NCBI RefSeq assembly: GCF_031954365.1
Contig: NZ_JAUSVZ010000003.1
DNA length: 64,000 bases
DNA from: Brevibacillus aydinogluensis
GTDB lineage: Bacteria > Bacillota > Bacilli > Brevibacillales > Brevibacillaceae
Reading direction: 5' to 3' (one strand)
The notes below the pieces were generated by a model. It was not told the origin of the DNA, did no database searches, and saw only the letters and a list, made by a program, of their open reading frames with translations. Of the stretch, positions 37,070-45,941 are shown in pieces. Position 1 is the stretch's first letter; every line of letters begins with the position of its first letter. The position numbers and the translations under genes were made by a program.

Positions 37070-38185
37070 TCACTTTCTGGCAAAATAGCCTCCGGGCAAG
37101 CTGACAATGAATCCTCCTGTTTCCAGCATAAGCAGGGTCTGGTGCAGCCGCTGCCGTTCCCGCGGCGGGAGCGCTTCGGCCAGCTGGTCAGCGTGGACGG
37201 GCTCGCAGCCAATCAGCGCGTATACTTTGCTCTCCGCTTCGCCCAGCCTGCCCCCATCTCCACAGGCTGGCTGATCGTCCGCAACAGGCGTCTTAGGCCA
37301 TACCCCCAATTCATCCAGCACGTCGGCCGCATTCGTTACTAGCTTTGCACCTTGTTTCAGCAAGTTATGCGGACCCGCGCTCACCTCGGAAAATATCGGC
37401 CCGGGGACGGCAAACACTTCCCGCCCCTGCTCCAGCGCACAATCGGCCGTAATCAGCGATCCGCTGCGTTCCGCCGCTTCGACGACCAGCACGCCGAGAC
37501 TCAGCCCGCTGATGATCCGGTTGCGCTCGGGAAACAGGCCCGGCTTAGCGGGCGTCCCCGGCGGATATTCCGAAAGAAGCAGGCCGCTTGACCCAATCTC
37601 CGCGTAGAGACGCCGATGAAACACGGGATACACCTGGTCGATTCCGCAGCCCATCACCCCGACAGTAGGCGCTCCGGCGTCAAGTGCCGCCCTGTGCGCT
37701 TCAGCGTCAATTCCGTACGCCAGCCCGGAGACGATTACCATGCCTGTTTGGGCCAACTGTTTGACCAGGTGGCGGCACGCCGCCCGTCCATATGCAGTCG
37801 GCTTGCGGGCGCCCACGACACCGATCGCAGGCTGCTTCAGCAGCGACACATCCCCTCTGTAAAACAAGGCTAATGGCGGGTCTGGAATGTTCCTGAGCAG
37901 CGGGGGAAATGCCTCTTCCCAGAAACATACGAACGAGATGCCGGCGCGGATTCGTTCCTGCTTCACTGCCAGCACAGCGGATGGCGCAAGCGCGTCCGTC
38001 CAGGTCTGCACAGTTCTCACCCGTACGTTCCCCTCTTCCAAAACGGTCTTCCAGTTGACGGCAGCTTGCGCGAATGATCCCCAGCGCCCGTACAGCTCCC
38101 AAAGTTTTTTTCGTCCCAGACCGTTCATCTTGATCATCGCATACAGCCAATCCCGCTCTTCCAATCGATCACTTCCGACCTTCAC
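37070..38185 (-). CDS. dprA: DNA processing protein DprA (Smf)
   Basis: DprA loads RecA on incoming single strands during transformation. GTG at 38185 is chosen because GGAGG lies seven bases upstream and the longer frame runs through the sucD terminator. The 371-aa product has an N-terminal helical domain, the Rossmann core (AIGVVGARKPTAYGRAA, IVSGLAYGIDAEAHRAAL, FPERNRIISGLSLGVLVVEA) and a C-terminal winged helix (about 300-371). Full length suggests the competence function is intact. Confidence 0.95.
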   Translation of the reverse strand: MKVGSDRLEERDWLYAMIKMNGLGRKKLWELYGRWGSFAQAAVNWKTVLEEGNVRVRTVQTWTDALAPSAVLAVKQERIRAGISFVCFWEEAFPPLLRNIPDPPLALFYRGDVSLLKQPAIGVVGARKPTAYGRAACRHLVKQLAQTGMVIVSGLAYGIDAEAHRAALDAGAPTVGVMGCGIDQVYPVFHRRLYAEIGSSGLLLSEYPPGTPAKPGLFPERNRIISGLSLGVLVVEAAERSGSLITADCALEQGREVFAVPGPIFSEVSAGPHNLLKQGAKLVTNAADVLDELGVWPKTPVADDQPACGDGGRLGEAESKVYALIGCEPVHADQLAEALPPRERQRLHQTLLMLETGGFIVSLPGGYFARK

Positions 38186-38273
38186 CCGACCGCCTCCGAT
38201 CTGTGCGTGGTTGTCCGGCGGCATCTGCCGCGACGTTTCGCCTGCTATTGTACACGGAGACAGCGGCGGGCAC

Positions 38274-38314
38274 AAAAAAAGAAAGAGGGCAAGCGTCCAT
38301 GCTTGTCCTCTTTC
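38274..38314 (-). terminator. Rho-independent terminator of sucCD
   Basis: On the minus strand GAAAGAGGACAAGC and GCTTGCCCTCTTTC form a stem of about 14 pairs with a 6-base loop and one mismatch, followed by seven T. It begins about 27 bases after the sucD stop and separates sucCD from dprA. Confidence 0.9.
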
Positions 38315-38340
38315 GGCACGCAAACTGCGACCAGATTGAA

Positions 38341-39270
38341 TTACTTGTTCATTACTTTTTCCAGCAGACCGCGCTCTTTGAGCACTTCCACCAGCGTTTC
38401 GCCGATGACTGCCGGCGTTTTTGCCACGCGCACGCCGCACGCTTCCAGCTTGGCGATCTTCTCGGCTGCCGTACCTTTGCCGCCGGAGATGATTGCACCA
38501 GCGTGGCCCATACGTTTTCCCGGAGGAGCAGTTTGACCGCCGATAAAGCCTACGACCGGCTTCTTCATGTTGGCAGCGATCCATTCAGCCGCTTCTTCCT
38601 CAGCCGTACCGCCGATTTCCCCGATCATGATAACCGCTTCGGTATCCGGGTCTTCGTTGAACAGTTTCAGCACGTCGATGAATTCCATGCCTTTTACCGG
38701 GTCACCACCGATACCGACTGCGGTGGACTGACCGATACCGCGGGTCGTGGTTTGATGAACCGCCTCGTAGGTCAGGGTGCCGGAGCGGGATACGATGCCC
38801 ACTTTACCCGGGGTGTGGATGTAGCCCGGCATGATGCCGATTTTGCACTCACCCGGCGTGATGATACCAGGGCAGTTGGGGCCGATCAATTTGGTCTTTT
38901 TGCCTTCCATGTAGCGTTTTACTTTCACCATGTCGAGAACCGGGATGCCTTCGGTGATGCAGATGACCAGATCCAGTTCGGCATCAACCGCTTCCATGAT
39001 GGCGTCAGCCGCAAACGCCGGCGGAACGTAGATAACCGATGTGTTGGCACCGGTCGCTTCTTTTGCTTCTGCTACCGTGTTGAATACCGGAACCGATACA
39101 GTGCTGCCGTTGTCCAGCGTGAAATCGACTACGGTGCCGCCTTTGCCGGGTACTGCACCTGCAACCATTTGCGTGCCGTACTCCAGACCGCCTTTGGTAT
39201 GGAACATACCGGTTTTACCAGTCATGTTCTGGGTGATTACCTTTGTATGTTTGTTCACGAGAATACTCAT
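38341..39270 (-). CDS. sucD: succinate-CoA ligase (ADP-forming) alpha subunit SucD
   Basis: With SucC this makes succinyl-CoA to succinate plus ATP in the TCA cycle. The 309-aa protein has the CoA-binding N-terminal domain (MSILVNKHTKVITQNMTG), KLIGPNCPGIITPGECKIG in the middle, and the phospho-histidine in RMGHAGAIISGGKG (about 245). The gene follows sucC by 79 bases. Confidence 0.98.
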   Translation of the reverse strand: MSILVNKHTKVITQNMTGKTGMFHTKGGLEYGTQMVAGAVPGKGGTVVDFTLDNGSTVSVPVFNTVAEAKEATGANTSVIYVPPAFAADAIMEAVDAELDLVICITEGIPVLDMVKVKRYMEGKKTKLIGPNCPGIITPGECKIGIMPGYIHTPGKVGIVSRSGTLTYEAVHQTTTRGIGQSTAVGIGGDPVKGMEFIDVLKLFNEDPDTEAVIMIGEIGGTAEEEAAEWIAANMKKPVVGFIGGQTAPPGKRMGHAGAIISGGKGTAAEKIAKLEACGVRVAKTPAVIGETLVEVLKERGLLEKVMNK

Positions 39271-39349
39271 CGCGTAATTGTCCCACCTTTTTCATCGCGT
39301 ATAGATACTTCTCGAAAAGCCTTTTCTCCGGTGCGTCCGAGACTGTGCC

Positions 39350-40510
39350 TTATTGAACCAGCGCTACGATCTTCTCAGCGCCATCCGCCATGGAGTCAGC
39401 CGCAACGATGTTGAGCCCGGATTCGCTGAGGATTTTCTTGCCGAGGTCCACGTTGGTGCCTTCCAGACGGACAACCAGCGGACGATCCAGTTTCACTTGT
39501 TTCGCAGCAGCAACAACGCCGTTTGCGATAACGTCGCATCTCATGATGCCGCCGAAGATGTTGACAAAGATCCCTTTTACTTTCGGGTCTTTCAGGATGA
39601 TCTTGAACGCTTCGGTTACTTTTTCTTCGGTAGCGCCGCCGCCTACATCGAGGAAGTTGGCAGGTTCGCCGCCGTAGAATTTGATGATGTCCATGGTCGC
39701 CATGGCCAGGCCGGCACCGTTTACCATGCAGCCGATGTTGCCATCCAGGGCGATGTAGGAGAGGTCAAATTTGGATGCTTCGATCTCTTTTTCGTCCTCT
39801 TCATCCAGGTCGCGCAGTTCCACGATCTCAGGGTGGCGGAACAGGGCGTTGCTGTCGAAGTTCAGCTTGGCGTCAAGCGCCATGACTTCGCCGTCACCGG
39901 TAACCACGAGCGGGTTGATTTCGGCGATGGAGCAATCTTTGTCGACAAATGCTTGGTACAGGCCCATCATGAACTTGACGGCTTTGTTTACCAATTCGTT
40001 CGGAATATTGATCGCAAACGCCAGCTTGCGCGCTTGGAATGGAGTCAGGCCGGTAACCGGATCGATGACTTCCTTGAAGATTTTTTCCGGGGTGCGTGCT
40101 GCCACTTCTTCGATTTCAGTACCGCCCTCTTCGGAGGCCATCATAACGACACGGCCTGTCGAACGGTCAACCACAAGACCGACGTAGTATTCCTTCTTGA
40201 TGTCGCAGCCCTGCTCAATCAGGAGGCGTTTTACTTCTTTGCCTTCCGGACCGGTTTGGTGAGTAACCAGAACCTTGCCAAGCAGCTCTTGCGCATATGT
40301 ACGGACTTCGTCGAGGCTTTTCGCCACTTTTACCCCGCCTGCCTTACCGCGTCCGCCGGCATGGATTTGCGCCTTCACGACGACTACCTGGGTGCCCAGT
40401 TCCTTGGCCGCTTCCACCGCTTCATCCACGGTGAACGCCACGCGTCCTTCGGGAACCTTTACACCGTACTGCTTCAGTATCTCTTTGCCTTGATACTCGT
40501 GAATGTTCAT
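39350..40510 (-). CDS. sucC: succinate-CoA ligase (ADP-forming) beta subunit SucC
   Basis: The start at 40510 (MNIHEYQGKEILKQYG) has AGGAGG upstream and gives 386 aa. The ATP-grasp domain includes VVKAQIHAGGRGKAGGVKV, and the C-terminal ligase domain ends with NIFGGIMRCDVIANGVV and RLEGTNVDLGKKIL. It is first in sucCD. The 189-base gap upstream has no other gene; a possible -10 (TAGAAT) lies about 100 bases upstream with no convincing -35. Confidence 0.98.
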   Translation of the reverse strand: MNIHEYQGKEILKQYGVKVPEGRVAFTVDEAVEAAKELGTQVVVVKAQIHAGGRGKAGGVKVAKSLDEVRTYAQELLGKVLVTHQTGPEGKEVKRLLIEQGCDIKKEYYVGLVVDRSTGRVVMMASEEGGTEIEEVAARTPEKIFKEVIDPVTGLTPFQARKLAFAINIPNELVNKAVKFMMGLYQAFVDKDCSIAEINPLVVTGDGEVMALDAKLNFDSNALFRHPEIVELRDLDEEDEKEIEASKFDLSYIALDGNIGCMVNGAGLAMATMDIIKFYGGEPANFLDVGGGATEEKVTEAFKIILKDPKVKGIFVNIFGGIMRCDVIANGVVAAAKQVKLDRPLVVRLEGTNVDLGKKILSESGLNIVAADSMADGAEKIVALVQ

Positions 40511-40699
40511 TCTCCATCCTCCTAATGGCAAATAAAGATCGGCAGGTTCGCACCGGCCCAAAGTTTGTTCCGCCAGACACAAAACTGCCTTTATCAGTGC
40601 AACGTAACTATTCTACGACAAAAATCGCAAAAGTGGTAGTGGAATTGACATGTTCTCTACTAGCGTGACCAGAAGTCGAACATTTCATGAGAATTCCGC

Positions 40700-41755
40700 T
40701 TACTTTTTTCCCCCAAACAGGGTCAGCAGCTTGTCGTCCAGATGCTCGTGGACATACCAGGTGTCGTTCACGCGAATGTGGCGATCGTAGACGTGCACGG
40801 TCACGTCGCCCTGTTCGACGGAAAAGATCAGGCGATAGCGCTCATTGCCCGGCGACTTTGGCTGACCGGCAATCGCCACGCCGCCTTTCAGCAGCCGGAC
40901 ACACTGATGTGCTTTCCCCTGCTCCACCGTCGTTTCCGTCGCGCTTTGCTCGACAGACGCCACGCTTACATCCCCGGACGGCTCGATGCGGATTTTCGAC
41001 GCTTGAAACAGCCTGTCCAACGCATCACCCTCCGTCCGCCGCGGCGGCAGCCATTGGGTGAGCTGCGAAAACAGCGAACCCTGGATGCTGTAGTAATGCG
41101 TTTCCCGGCCGAACGGAATGGACACCAGCGTCGGCGTTAGCATGGAAACGTGCAGGGAACGATCCCCTGCATCGATGCGCAGCAGGTAATTGGGATACAG
41201 CGGGTACTGATCGATCTTCTCGTCGCTCAGCGGGGTGGCAGCCGCAAGCACCCCCTGGAGAAATTTCGCCTGGGTTGTGCCAAGCGTAACCGTTTGACCC
41301 AAGTCTTCAGCAGTGACCACCGCCGTCTGGACTGCTGTCGGCAGCAGCCCTTTTCCCGCCTTCCGATGGATCCACTGGTAAAAGCGGTCGGCACCCGGTC
41401 CGCGATATGTATTCTCTCCGTACTGGCTTGCTTGCTTGCCCACTTCCACCACCAACGGGGCCAGCTTCTGCCGGTAGAGCACCAGCGTATAGCGAATCTC
41501 GTCCCGCTTCAGCGGCTGCGGGGAAACCTGCAGGTCTTTTCCCTGCTCGGGAAGTTCCTTGAGAAATTCGTCGAGAGCAAGAGGAACTTCCTGACCGTCC
41601 GTGGAGAGCACGGTTACCTTTTCCACGGCTCTCAGATCGGCGTCCAACTGCTTTTTCATGTCGGACTCCGCATCTTTGACGCCCTCGGAGCAGCCGGCCA
41701 GCAACAGACCGGCCATCAGTACCGGAAACACATACGCACGCAAGGTCCTTTTCAT
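40700..41755 (-). CDS. putative lipoprotein of unknown function (351 aa)
   Basis: The start at 41755 (MKRTLRAYVF) follows GGGAGG. A lipoprotein signal is clear: a hydrophobic stretch to about 20, then LLLAGCSEG with the lipidated Cys near 22. The remaining ~330 residues are soluble, with alternating beta-like and helical stretches and no motif I recognise. It is probably on the outer face of the membrane. It lies upstream of sucCD with 189 bases between; there is no sign of co-function. Confidence 0.75.
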   Translation of the reverse strand: MKRTLRAYVFPVLMAGLLLAGCSEGVKDAESDMKKQLDADLRAVEKVTVLSTDGQEVPLALDEFLKELPEQGKDLQVSPQPLKRDEIRYTLVLYRQKLAPLVVEVGKQASQYGENTYRGPGADRFYQWIHRKAGKGLLPTAVQTAVVTAEDLGQTVTLGTTQAKFLQGVLAAATPLSDEKIDQYPLYPNYLLRIDAGDRSLHVSMLTPTLVSIPFGRETHYYSIQGSLFSQLTQWLPPRRTEGDALDRLFQASKIRIEPSGDVSVASVEQSATETTVEQGKAHQCVRLLKGGVAIAGQPKSPGNERYRLIFSVEQGDVTVHVYDRHIRVNDTWYVHEHLDDKLLTLFGGKK

Positions 41756-42425
41756 GCAGGTATCCTCCCATCGTGATCGCTGGCTTGTCAGACATCCCTG
41801 CAACAGCCCCAATCGACAGTGCGGATCGCGACGCATTTGTCACCGCGCTTGTCCAATCCGCAAACTGGTTCTGCGCCCGCCTCGTCGAAGGCGGCCGCGA
41901 CGAAATTATCCCGTCTTTTTTCACGAATCTGGCGTTTGCCTTCAGCATCAGGCGCACGGCTGAGGCTGCTTCGACAGGTGGTAGAAGTCAACGTGCACGG
42001 TGTGGTCTTCCAGCTTTTTGATAACAGCCAAAAAGGTACACGAGCGGTCCCTCATTATGGAGACAGTAGTTCGCAGGTCTTATTTTATCGCAGGACTCCA
42101 AGTCTTGACCAGTTTTTTCTACCATGGTCGACAGAGCGGGAATTATTGTCGCAATGCCCGCAGATGAAGGTTTGTATCTCGCGCTTTCGGCGTTTTGGGG
42201 GAACGGCCTCGCCGCCGCCATGTATTATAGTAGTTATTTTTTACTGGTTCTTTGGCAGGGTGAGCTGCTGCGTCTACGGAAGTCCGTTCTCCCTAATGGG
42301 ATGCCGGCAGCGTATGTTATTTGCTGACAATTTAGAAAATACTTGTTCACTTGTTAGAATAGTATTGCTTCCCATTCGGAGTAAAGCATTTTTTGCTCCG
42401 CTTGTTTTGTCCTACCCGATCGCAT
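41756..42425. other. 670-base stretch without a convincing gene
   Basis: No frame here has both a plausible start with a ribosome site and protein-like composition. The longest plus-strand frame (41819-42484) is Cys/Ser/Arg-rich like a shadow. A 35-codon minus-strand frame (41948-42055) lacks a ribosome site. A sequence like -10 TAAAAT occurs on the minus strand near 42090 and TATTATAGT on the plus strand near 42225. It could be a decayed gene or a regulatory/RNA region. Confidence 0.5.
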
Positions 42426-42453
42426 CAAAGAGAAAGCCGGGCAGATGCCCGAC
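42426..42453 (-). terminator. Rho-independent terminator after the YbjQ-family gene
   Basis: On the minus strand GTCGGGCA and TGCCCGGC form an eight-pair stem with one wobble and a 2-base gap (wider in practice), followed by TTTCTCTTT. It starts immediately after the stop codon of the gene at 42456. Confidence 0.8.
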
Positions 42454-42455
42454 TG

Positions 42456-42770
42456 TCACTTCACCCGTACCGCTGTTCCCGTAGCGATTACCATCATCAT
42501 GCCTTCGCGCAGCGTCTCGAAGTCCAAATCCACGCCGATGACGGCATTTGCCCCCAGGGCTCTCGCTTTCTCCTTCATTTCCTGGATCGCCAGTTCCCTG
42601 CCTTCGGCGAGCTTGTTCTCATAGGCACCGCTGCGGCCGCCGATGATGTCAGTGATCCCTGCCAGAAAATCGCGAACCACGTTGGCCCCCATAATCACTT
42701 CACCGCTGACAATGCCCAGATACTCCACAACTTCTTTGCCCTGCAAGGTGTTGGTGGTTGAGATGAGCAT
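42456..42770 (-). CDS. YbjQ/UPF0145 family protein
   Basis: The 104-aa protein shows the family pattern: MLISTTNTLQGKEVVEYLGI, GEVIMGANVVRDFLAGITDI, EMKEKARALGANAVIGVDLD and ATGTAVRV. Members form pentameric beta/alpha barrels sometimes labelled heavy-metal-binding; the true role is unknown. The ribosome site is GGGGAGG. It lies 79 bases downstream of the glutamine-rich gene and may share its transcript. Confidence 0.93.
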   Translation of the reverse strand: MLISTTNTLQGKEVVEYLGIVSGEVIMGANVVRDFLAGITDIIGGRSGAYENKLAEGRELAIQEMKEKARALGANAVIGVDLDFETLREGMMMVIATGTAVRVK

Positions 42771-42849
42771 GTGATTGCCTCCCCATGAATCAAGTTCGTA
42801 TTCCTACTATTATTACGGTTGGGGCAGCTGTTCGGTTGCAAACGTTTTT

Positions 42850-43272
42850 TCACACCGTGCCGACAGCACCTTGGCTGGCACTCCCCTGCTGCATACCGGA
42901 TGCAGGTTTCGATTCTTGCAGTTGATGTTGCGGTTGCTGTTGTTGCTGTTCTTGTTGTTGCTGCGGTTGCTCCTGTTGCTCCTGTTGCCAGATATCGCCA
43001 AGTGCTCCTTCTTGCAGTTCTTGTTTGGATTCCTGGATAAATTGATTGATTTTTTGATGGTTCACCTGATTCTGCTGCTCCTCCCGCTGACAAGGCGCGG
43101 CTGGCGGCGCTATCTGCTGCCGCTTCTGCTCAATTGCCTGCTGTACGTCCTGCTGCCCATGCTGTCGTTCGTCGTTCTGCTGCTTCTTCTGTTGGTCATT
43201 CCCGGGCTCCTCGAGCTTGTTCTCGACCAGATTGAAAAACGGATTCTCTTCTTGATGCTCTCTGTGATTCAA
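42850..43272 (-). CDS. glutamine-rich low-complexity protein, TTG start
   Basis: AAGGAGG lies seven bases before TTG at 43272, which decides the start. The 140-aa product has no hydrophobic segment. It is extremely rich in Gln throughout, with runs such as QQEQQEQPQQQQEQQQQQ at about 95-112, and also Glu, Asn and Lys. It resembles spore-coat-like or intrinsically disordered proteins, but I recognise no family. The DNA of the Gln tract is an imperfect CAG/CAA trinucleotide array that could vary in length. The leucine-rich frame on the opposite strand is its shadow. Confidence 0.7.
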   Translation of the reverse strand: MNHREHQEENPFFNLVENKLEEPGNDQQKKQQNDERQHGQQDVQQAIEQKRQQIAPPAAPCQREEQQNQVNHQKINQFIQESKQELQEGALGDIWQQEQQEQPQQQQEQQQQQPQHQLQESKPASGMQQGSASQGAVGTV

Positions 43273-43410
43273 ATGAATCCCTCCTTGTTCGTAAGCGCTC
43301 AGACATCGTGTTCGCTACAGAGCGCAGTCGTCAAATCCCGACCGCCTTTGTTGTGGTCCATCCGGCACAGACCCGCCTGCCAACTGGCGCAGGAGGAGTG
43401 GCCAACCGAA

Positions 43411-43442
43411 ACAAAGAGAAGCCCTCCTCATTTGAGAAGGGC
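43411..43442 (-). terminator. Rho-independent terminator of the MFS-hydroxylase operon
   Basis: On the minus strand GCCCTTCTC and GAGGAGGGC form a nine-pair stem (one G-U) with a four-base loop, followed by TTCTCTTTG. It is 235 bases after the MFS stop. The rest of the 43273-43676 gap holds only short frames, one of them coding-like (43564-43680; see findings). Confidence 0.75.
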
Positions 43443-43676
43443 CAATGCCGCATTATCCCTTCATCAGCTTTTCCATCCGTTTCATTTTCTTCCGATTGCA
43501 CGCTTCATCGTGTTATATATCCATAATTTTTCCCTGAATTCCCTGTTGTATGAGTAGAAGATCTTACATTCCCTCATACTGCAGCGGTGTTGGTACACAC
43601 GCTGTGATACGCTCGGCAAGTTTTTTCCACAGCATTTTGTAACCGTTTTCATTTTTGTGAAGGAATACGCGGTTTT

Positions 43677-45026
43677 CTACTGAAAATTTCCTTTCGTTTC
43701 CGGAATGATCAGGCTGCCCACCAGATACAAGAGGAAGAGACCAATGGAGAAATACGCCAGGTAAAACGGAATCTCCGACGTTTGACCGCTGGCCATGGTC
43801 ACGAACGTGGGCATCATCCCTCCGATGGCAAAGCCCATGTTCCAGGAAAGTCCGGTACCCGTCGAACGAATCGCCGTCGGGAACCGCTCATTTAAAAAAA
43901 TCAGGACGGGCGCGTACGAGGCGTTCCCGAGAAACGCCAGTCCCATGGCATAAAGCGCAATCCTCGACAGATCCTGGGCGGCTGCCAGTTCCGTATACAG
44001 GAACGGAAGAGCCAACAGATTCAAGATTCCCAGAAGTACAAACGTTTTCTTTCTGCCGATAACGGTGCTCAAATGACCGAGCATGACGGAAGCAATGATC
44101 GCAGAAATGCTGCATGAGGCTAGTATCATGGAGGCTGTCGTTTGCGGGACTTGGTTGATCACGTTCAAAAAGGTGGGCAGATACCCGGAGGTCAAGTAGT
44201 ACGCTGATCCCCCGCCGATTACAATCAACAAATTGAGCAATAAAACCGGCAGGTATTTCGTAAACACCATTTTCACCGGCGACTGCTGGCCAGCAGGGTT
44301 TGCTGTCTGCTCGTTCTTGTGCTGCACCCAGAGCGGCGATTCTTCCAGCACGCGGAATACAAACAGTCCGAGAATGGAGCATAGTATGCCGGTGAAGAAC
44401 ATAAATCGCCAGCCCCACTCGCTGAATGCCTCGCCGGGAAACACGCTGGACAAGACGAAATAGACGATGGACGCGAGCAGCGCACCAAGTCCGGCACCGC
44501 CTCCGCCGACAAGACCGGACATTAGGCCGCGCCATTTCTCCGGCACAGATTCCGTCCCGATCGTATGGGTGGAGGCGACGACCCCACCCACGAACACCCC
44601 TTGAATGAGACGAAGAATAATGAAGAGGATCGTTGCAGCGGCGCCAATGTGAGCGACCGTCGGCAGTACGCCAAACAGCGCGGTCGATATCCCAACCCCC
44701 GACACGGCCACCACCATGGCTCGTTTTCGGCCTTTGCGATCGGCATAGGAGCCAAACAGCGCCGAACCGAACGGACGCAGCAGCAGTGTCACGGCAAAAG
44801 AAGCGTACACTGCCGCCAAGGAAAGCGTGGGATTGTCTGCCGGGAAAAACAGCTTACCCAGTACCGGCGTAACGTACAGCAGTATAAAGAGGTCGTACAA
44901 ATCCAACGACCATCCCAAAAGGGAGGCCAAGACGGCCGTGATCATCTGTTTTTTCCCTGCCTCTACCGGCGGCCGTCCTTGAGGAGAAGAAATTCGCTGA
45001 ACCTGCGTTTCCGCATTTGCACGCAT
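43677..45026 (-). CDS. MFS transporter, metabolite:H+ symporter type (probable organic-acid uptake)
   Basis: The start at 45026 follows AAAGGTGG and gives 449 aa with about 12 membrane helices. The loop 2-3 signature is GSYADRKGRKRAMV, and helix 1 has LGWSLDLYDLFILLYVTPVL, a pattern of the MHS/AAHS families that import aromatic and organic acids. It is the last gene of the catabolic operon, so its substrate is probably the acid that the two CoA ligases activate. The substrate itself cannot be read from the sequence. Confidence 0.88.
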   Translation of the reverse strand: MRANAETQVQRISSPQGRPPVEAGKKQMITAVLASLLGWSLDLYDLFILLYVTPVLGKLFFPADNPTLSLAAVYASFAVTLLLRPFGSALFGSYADRKGRKRAMVVAVSGVGISTALFGVLPTVAHIGAAATILFIILRLIQGVFVGGVVASTHTIGTESVPEKWRGLMSGLVGGGGAGLGALLASIVYFVLSSVFPGEAFSEWGWRFMFFTGILCSILGLFVFRVLEESPLWVQHKNEQTANPAGQQSPVKMVFTKYLPVLLLNLLIVIGGGSAYYLTSGYLPTFLNVINQVPQTTASMILASCSISAIIASVMLGHLSTVIGRKKTFVLLGILNLLALPFLYTELAAAQDLSRIALYAMGLAFLGNASYAPVLIFLNERFPTAIRSTGTGLSWNMGFAIGGMMPTFVTMASGQTSEIPFYLAYFSIGLFLLYLVGSLIIPETKGNFQ

Positions 45027-45134
45027 ACGTGACCCACCTTTCCGCAACTCGCAAAAATGTACGTAAAATGTAAATGGTAAGTCGCATGGATACTTCAGGA
45101 ATTACCGTGAGGCCCACTCCCTGAAGACGTTGGC

Positions 45135-45941
45135 TTATTCCCCTGTGAAGTTCGGTTTTCTTTTTTCGTAGAAAGCTTCCACCCCTTCACGGAAATCGCT
45201 CGTGCTGCGCAGCATACCGTACGCATAACCCTCGATTTCCAGACCGGCACTGAGAGGCCCTTCCTGTGAAGCGTTCAACACCTGCTTCAACACGCGCATC
45301 GTCAGCGGCGAGAAACGGGTCAGTTCCGCTGCAAGCGCCTCTACCGCCGCATCCAGTTCCGCTTGCGGCACCACCTTGGTGACCAGTCCCCACTGGTAGG
45401 CTTCTTCAGCGGGAATCCGACGCGCGCGCATGATCATATCCTTGGCCCGGCCCAGTCCTGCAATTCTTGCTACGCGCTGTGTACCACCGCTTCCCGGGAT
45501 CATGCCCAGGTTGATTTCCGGGAGCGCCAGCAAGGTGGTATCCGACGCAATGCGGAAGTCACACGCCATCGCAATTTCCAACCCGACCCCGAACGTATAG
45601 CCCTGCAGTTGGGCAATGACCGGCTTGGGCGAGCGTTCCGGCGCGGCCACACATTTATGCAGGTAGGACAGCTCTTCCGGATGACGTTCCAGAAATCCAC
45701 GGATATCGCCTCCAGAAGTGAAAGCCTTGTCCCCGGCACCCTTGATAATGATCACGCGCACGTCGTCATCCCTGTTTACGTGGTCAAAGATTTCACTCAG
45801 GTGAGAGCGGGCGATAAAACTGACCGTGTTCATTTTTTCCGGACGGTCCAGTATAATGGTGGCCGTCTGCCTCTCCCTGTTCTTTTCCACACGGATATGG
45901 TCCCATTGCGTTTCATAAACGGATTGATTGGTGAATTGCAT
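45135..45941 (-). CDS. enoyl-CoA hydratase/isomerase family protein (candidate HmfE-like)
   Basis: This 268-aa crotonase-fold protein has the oxyanion-hole segment KAFTSGGDIRGF and, unlike pure hydrolases, both catalytic Glu equivalents: one in FGVGLEIAMACDF (about 125) and one in LALPEINLGMIPGSGG (about 144). It therefore should be able to hydrate a CoA thioester. Its start base is the last base of the preceding ligase gene. In furoate pathways a crotonase (HmfE) acts after the hydroxylase; this one may play that part. Confidence 0.85.
   Translation of the reverse strand: MQFTNQSVYETQWDHIRVEKNRERQTATIILDRPEKMNTVSFIARSHLSEIFDHVNRDDDVRVIIIKGAGDKAFTSGGDIRGFLERHPEELSYLHKCVAAPERSPKPVIAQLQGYTFGVGLEIAMACDFRIASDTTLLALPEINLGMIPGSGGTQRVARIAGLGRAKDMIMRARRIPAEEAYQWGLVTKVVPQAELDAAVEALAAELTRFSPLTMRVLKQVLNASQEGPLSAGLEIEGYAYGMLRSTSDFREGVEAFYEKRKPNFTGE

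Noticed and set aside
38186..38584. N-terminal extension of dprA
   Set aside because: The frame stays open but passes through the sucD end and its terminator; GTG at 38185 has a strong ribosome site and fits DprA length.
41948..42055. 35-codon minus-strand frame
   Set aside because: It reads fairly protein-like but has no ribosome site before its ATG and no recognisable similarity.
41819..42484. Plus-strand 221-codon frame in the gene-poor gap
   Set aside because: Composition is Ser/Arg/Cys-rich without motif, no ribosome site, and it runs into the terminator of the YbjQ-family gene.
42775..43557. Leucine-rich plus-strand open frame that looks like a membrane protein
   Set aside because: It is the mirror of the CAG/CAA-rich glutamine gene on the other strand and has no ribosome site; CTG/TTG leucine runs are expected there.
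43675..43690. Partial CodY-box match at the MFS stop (AATTTTCAG)
   Set aside because: Only the first half matches; four mismatches overall, and it lies at a gene end with no downstream promoter context.
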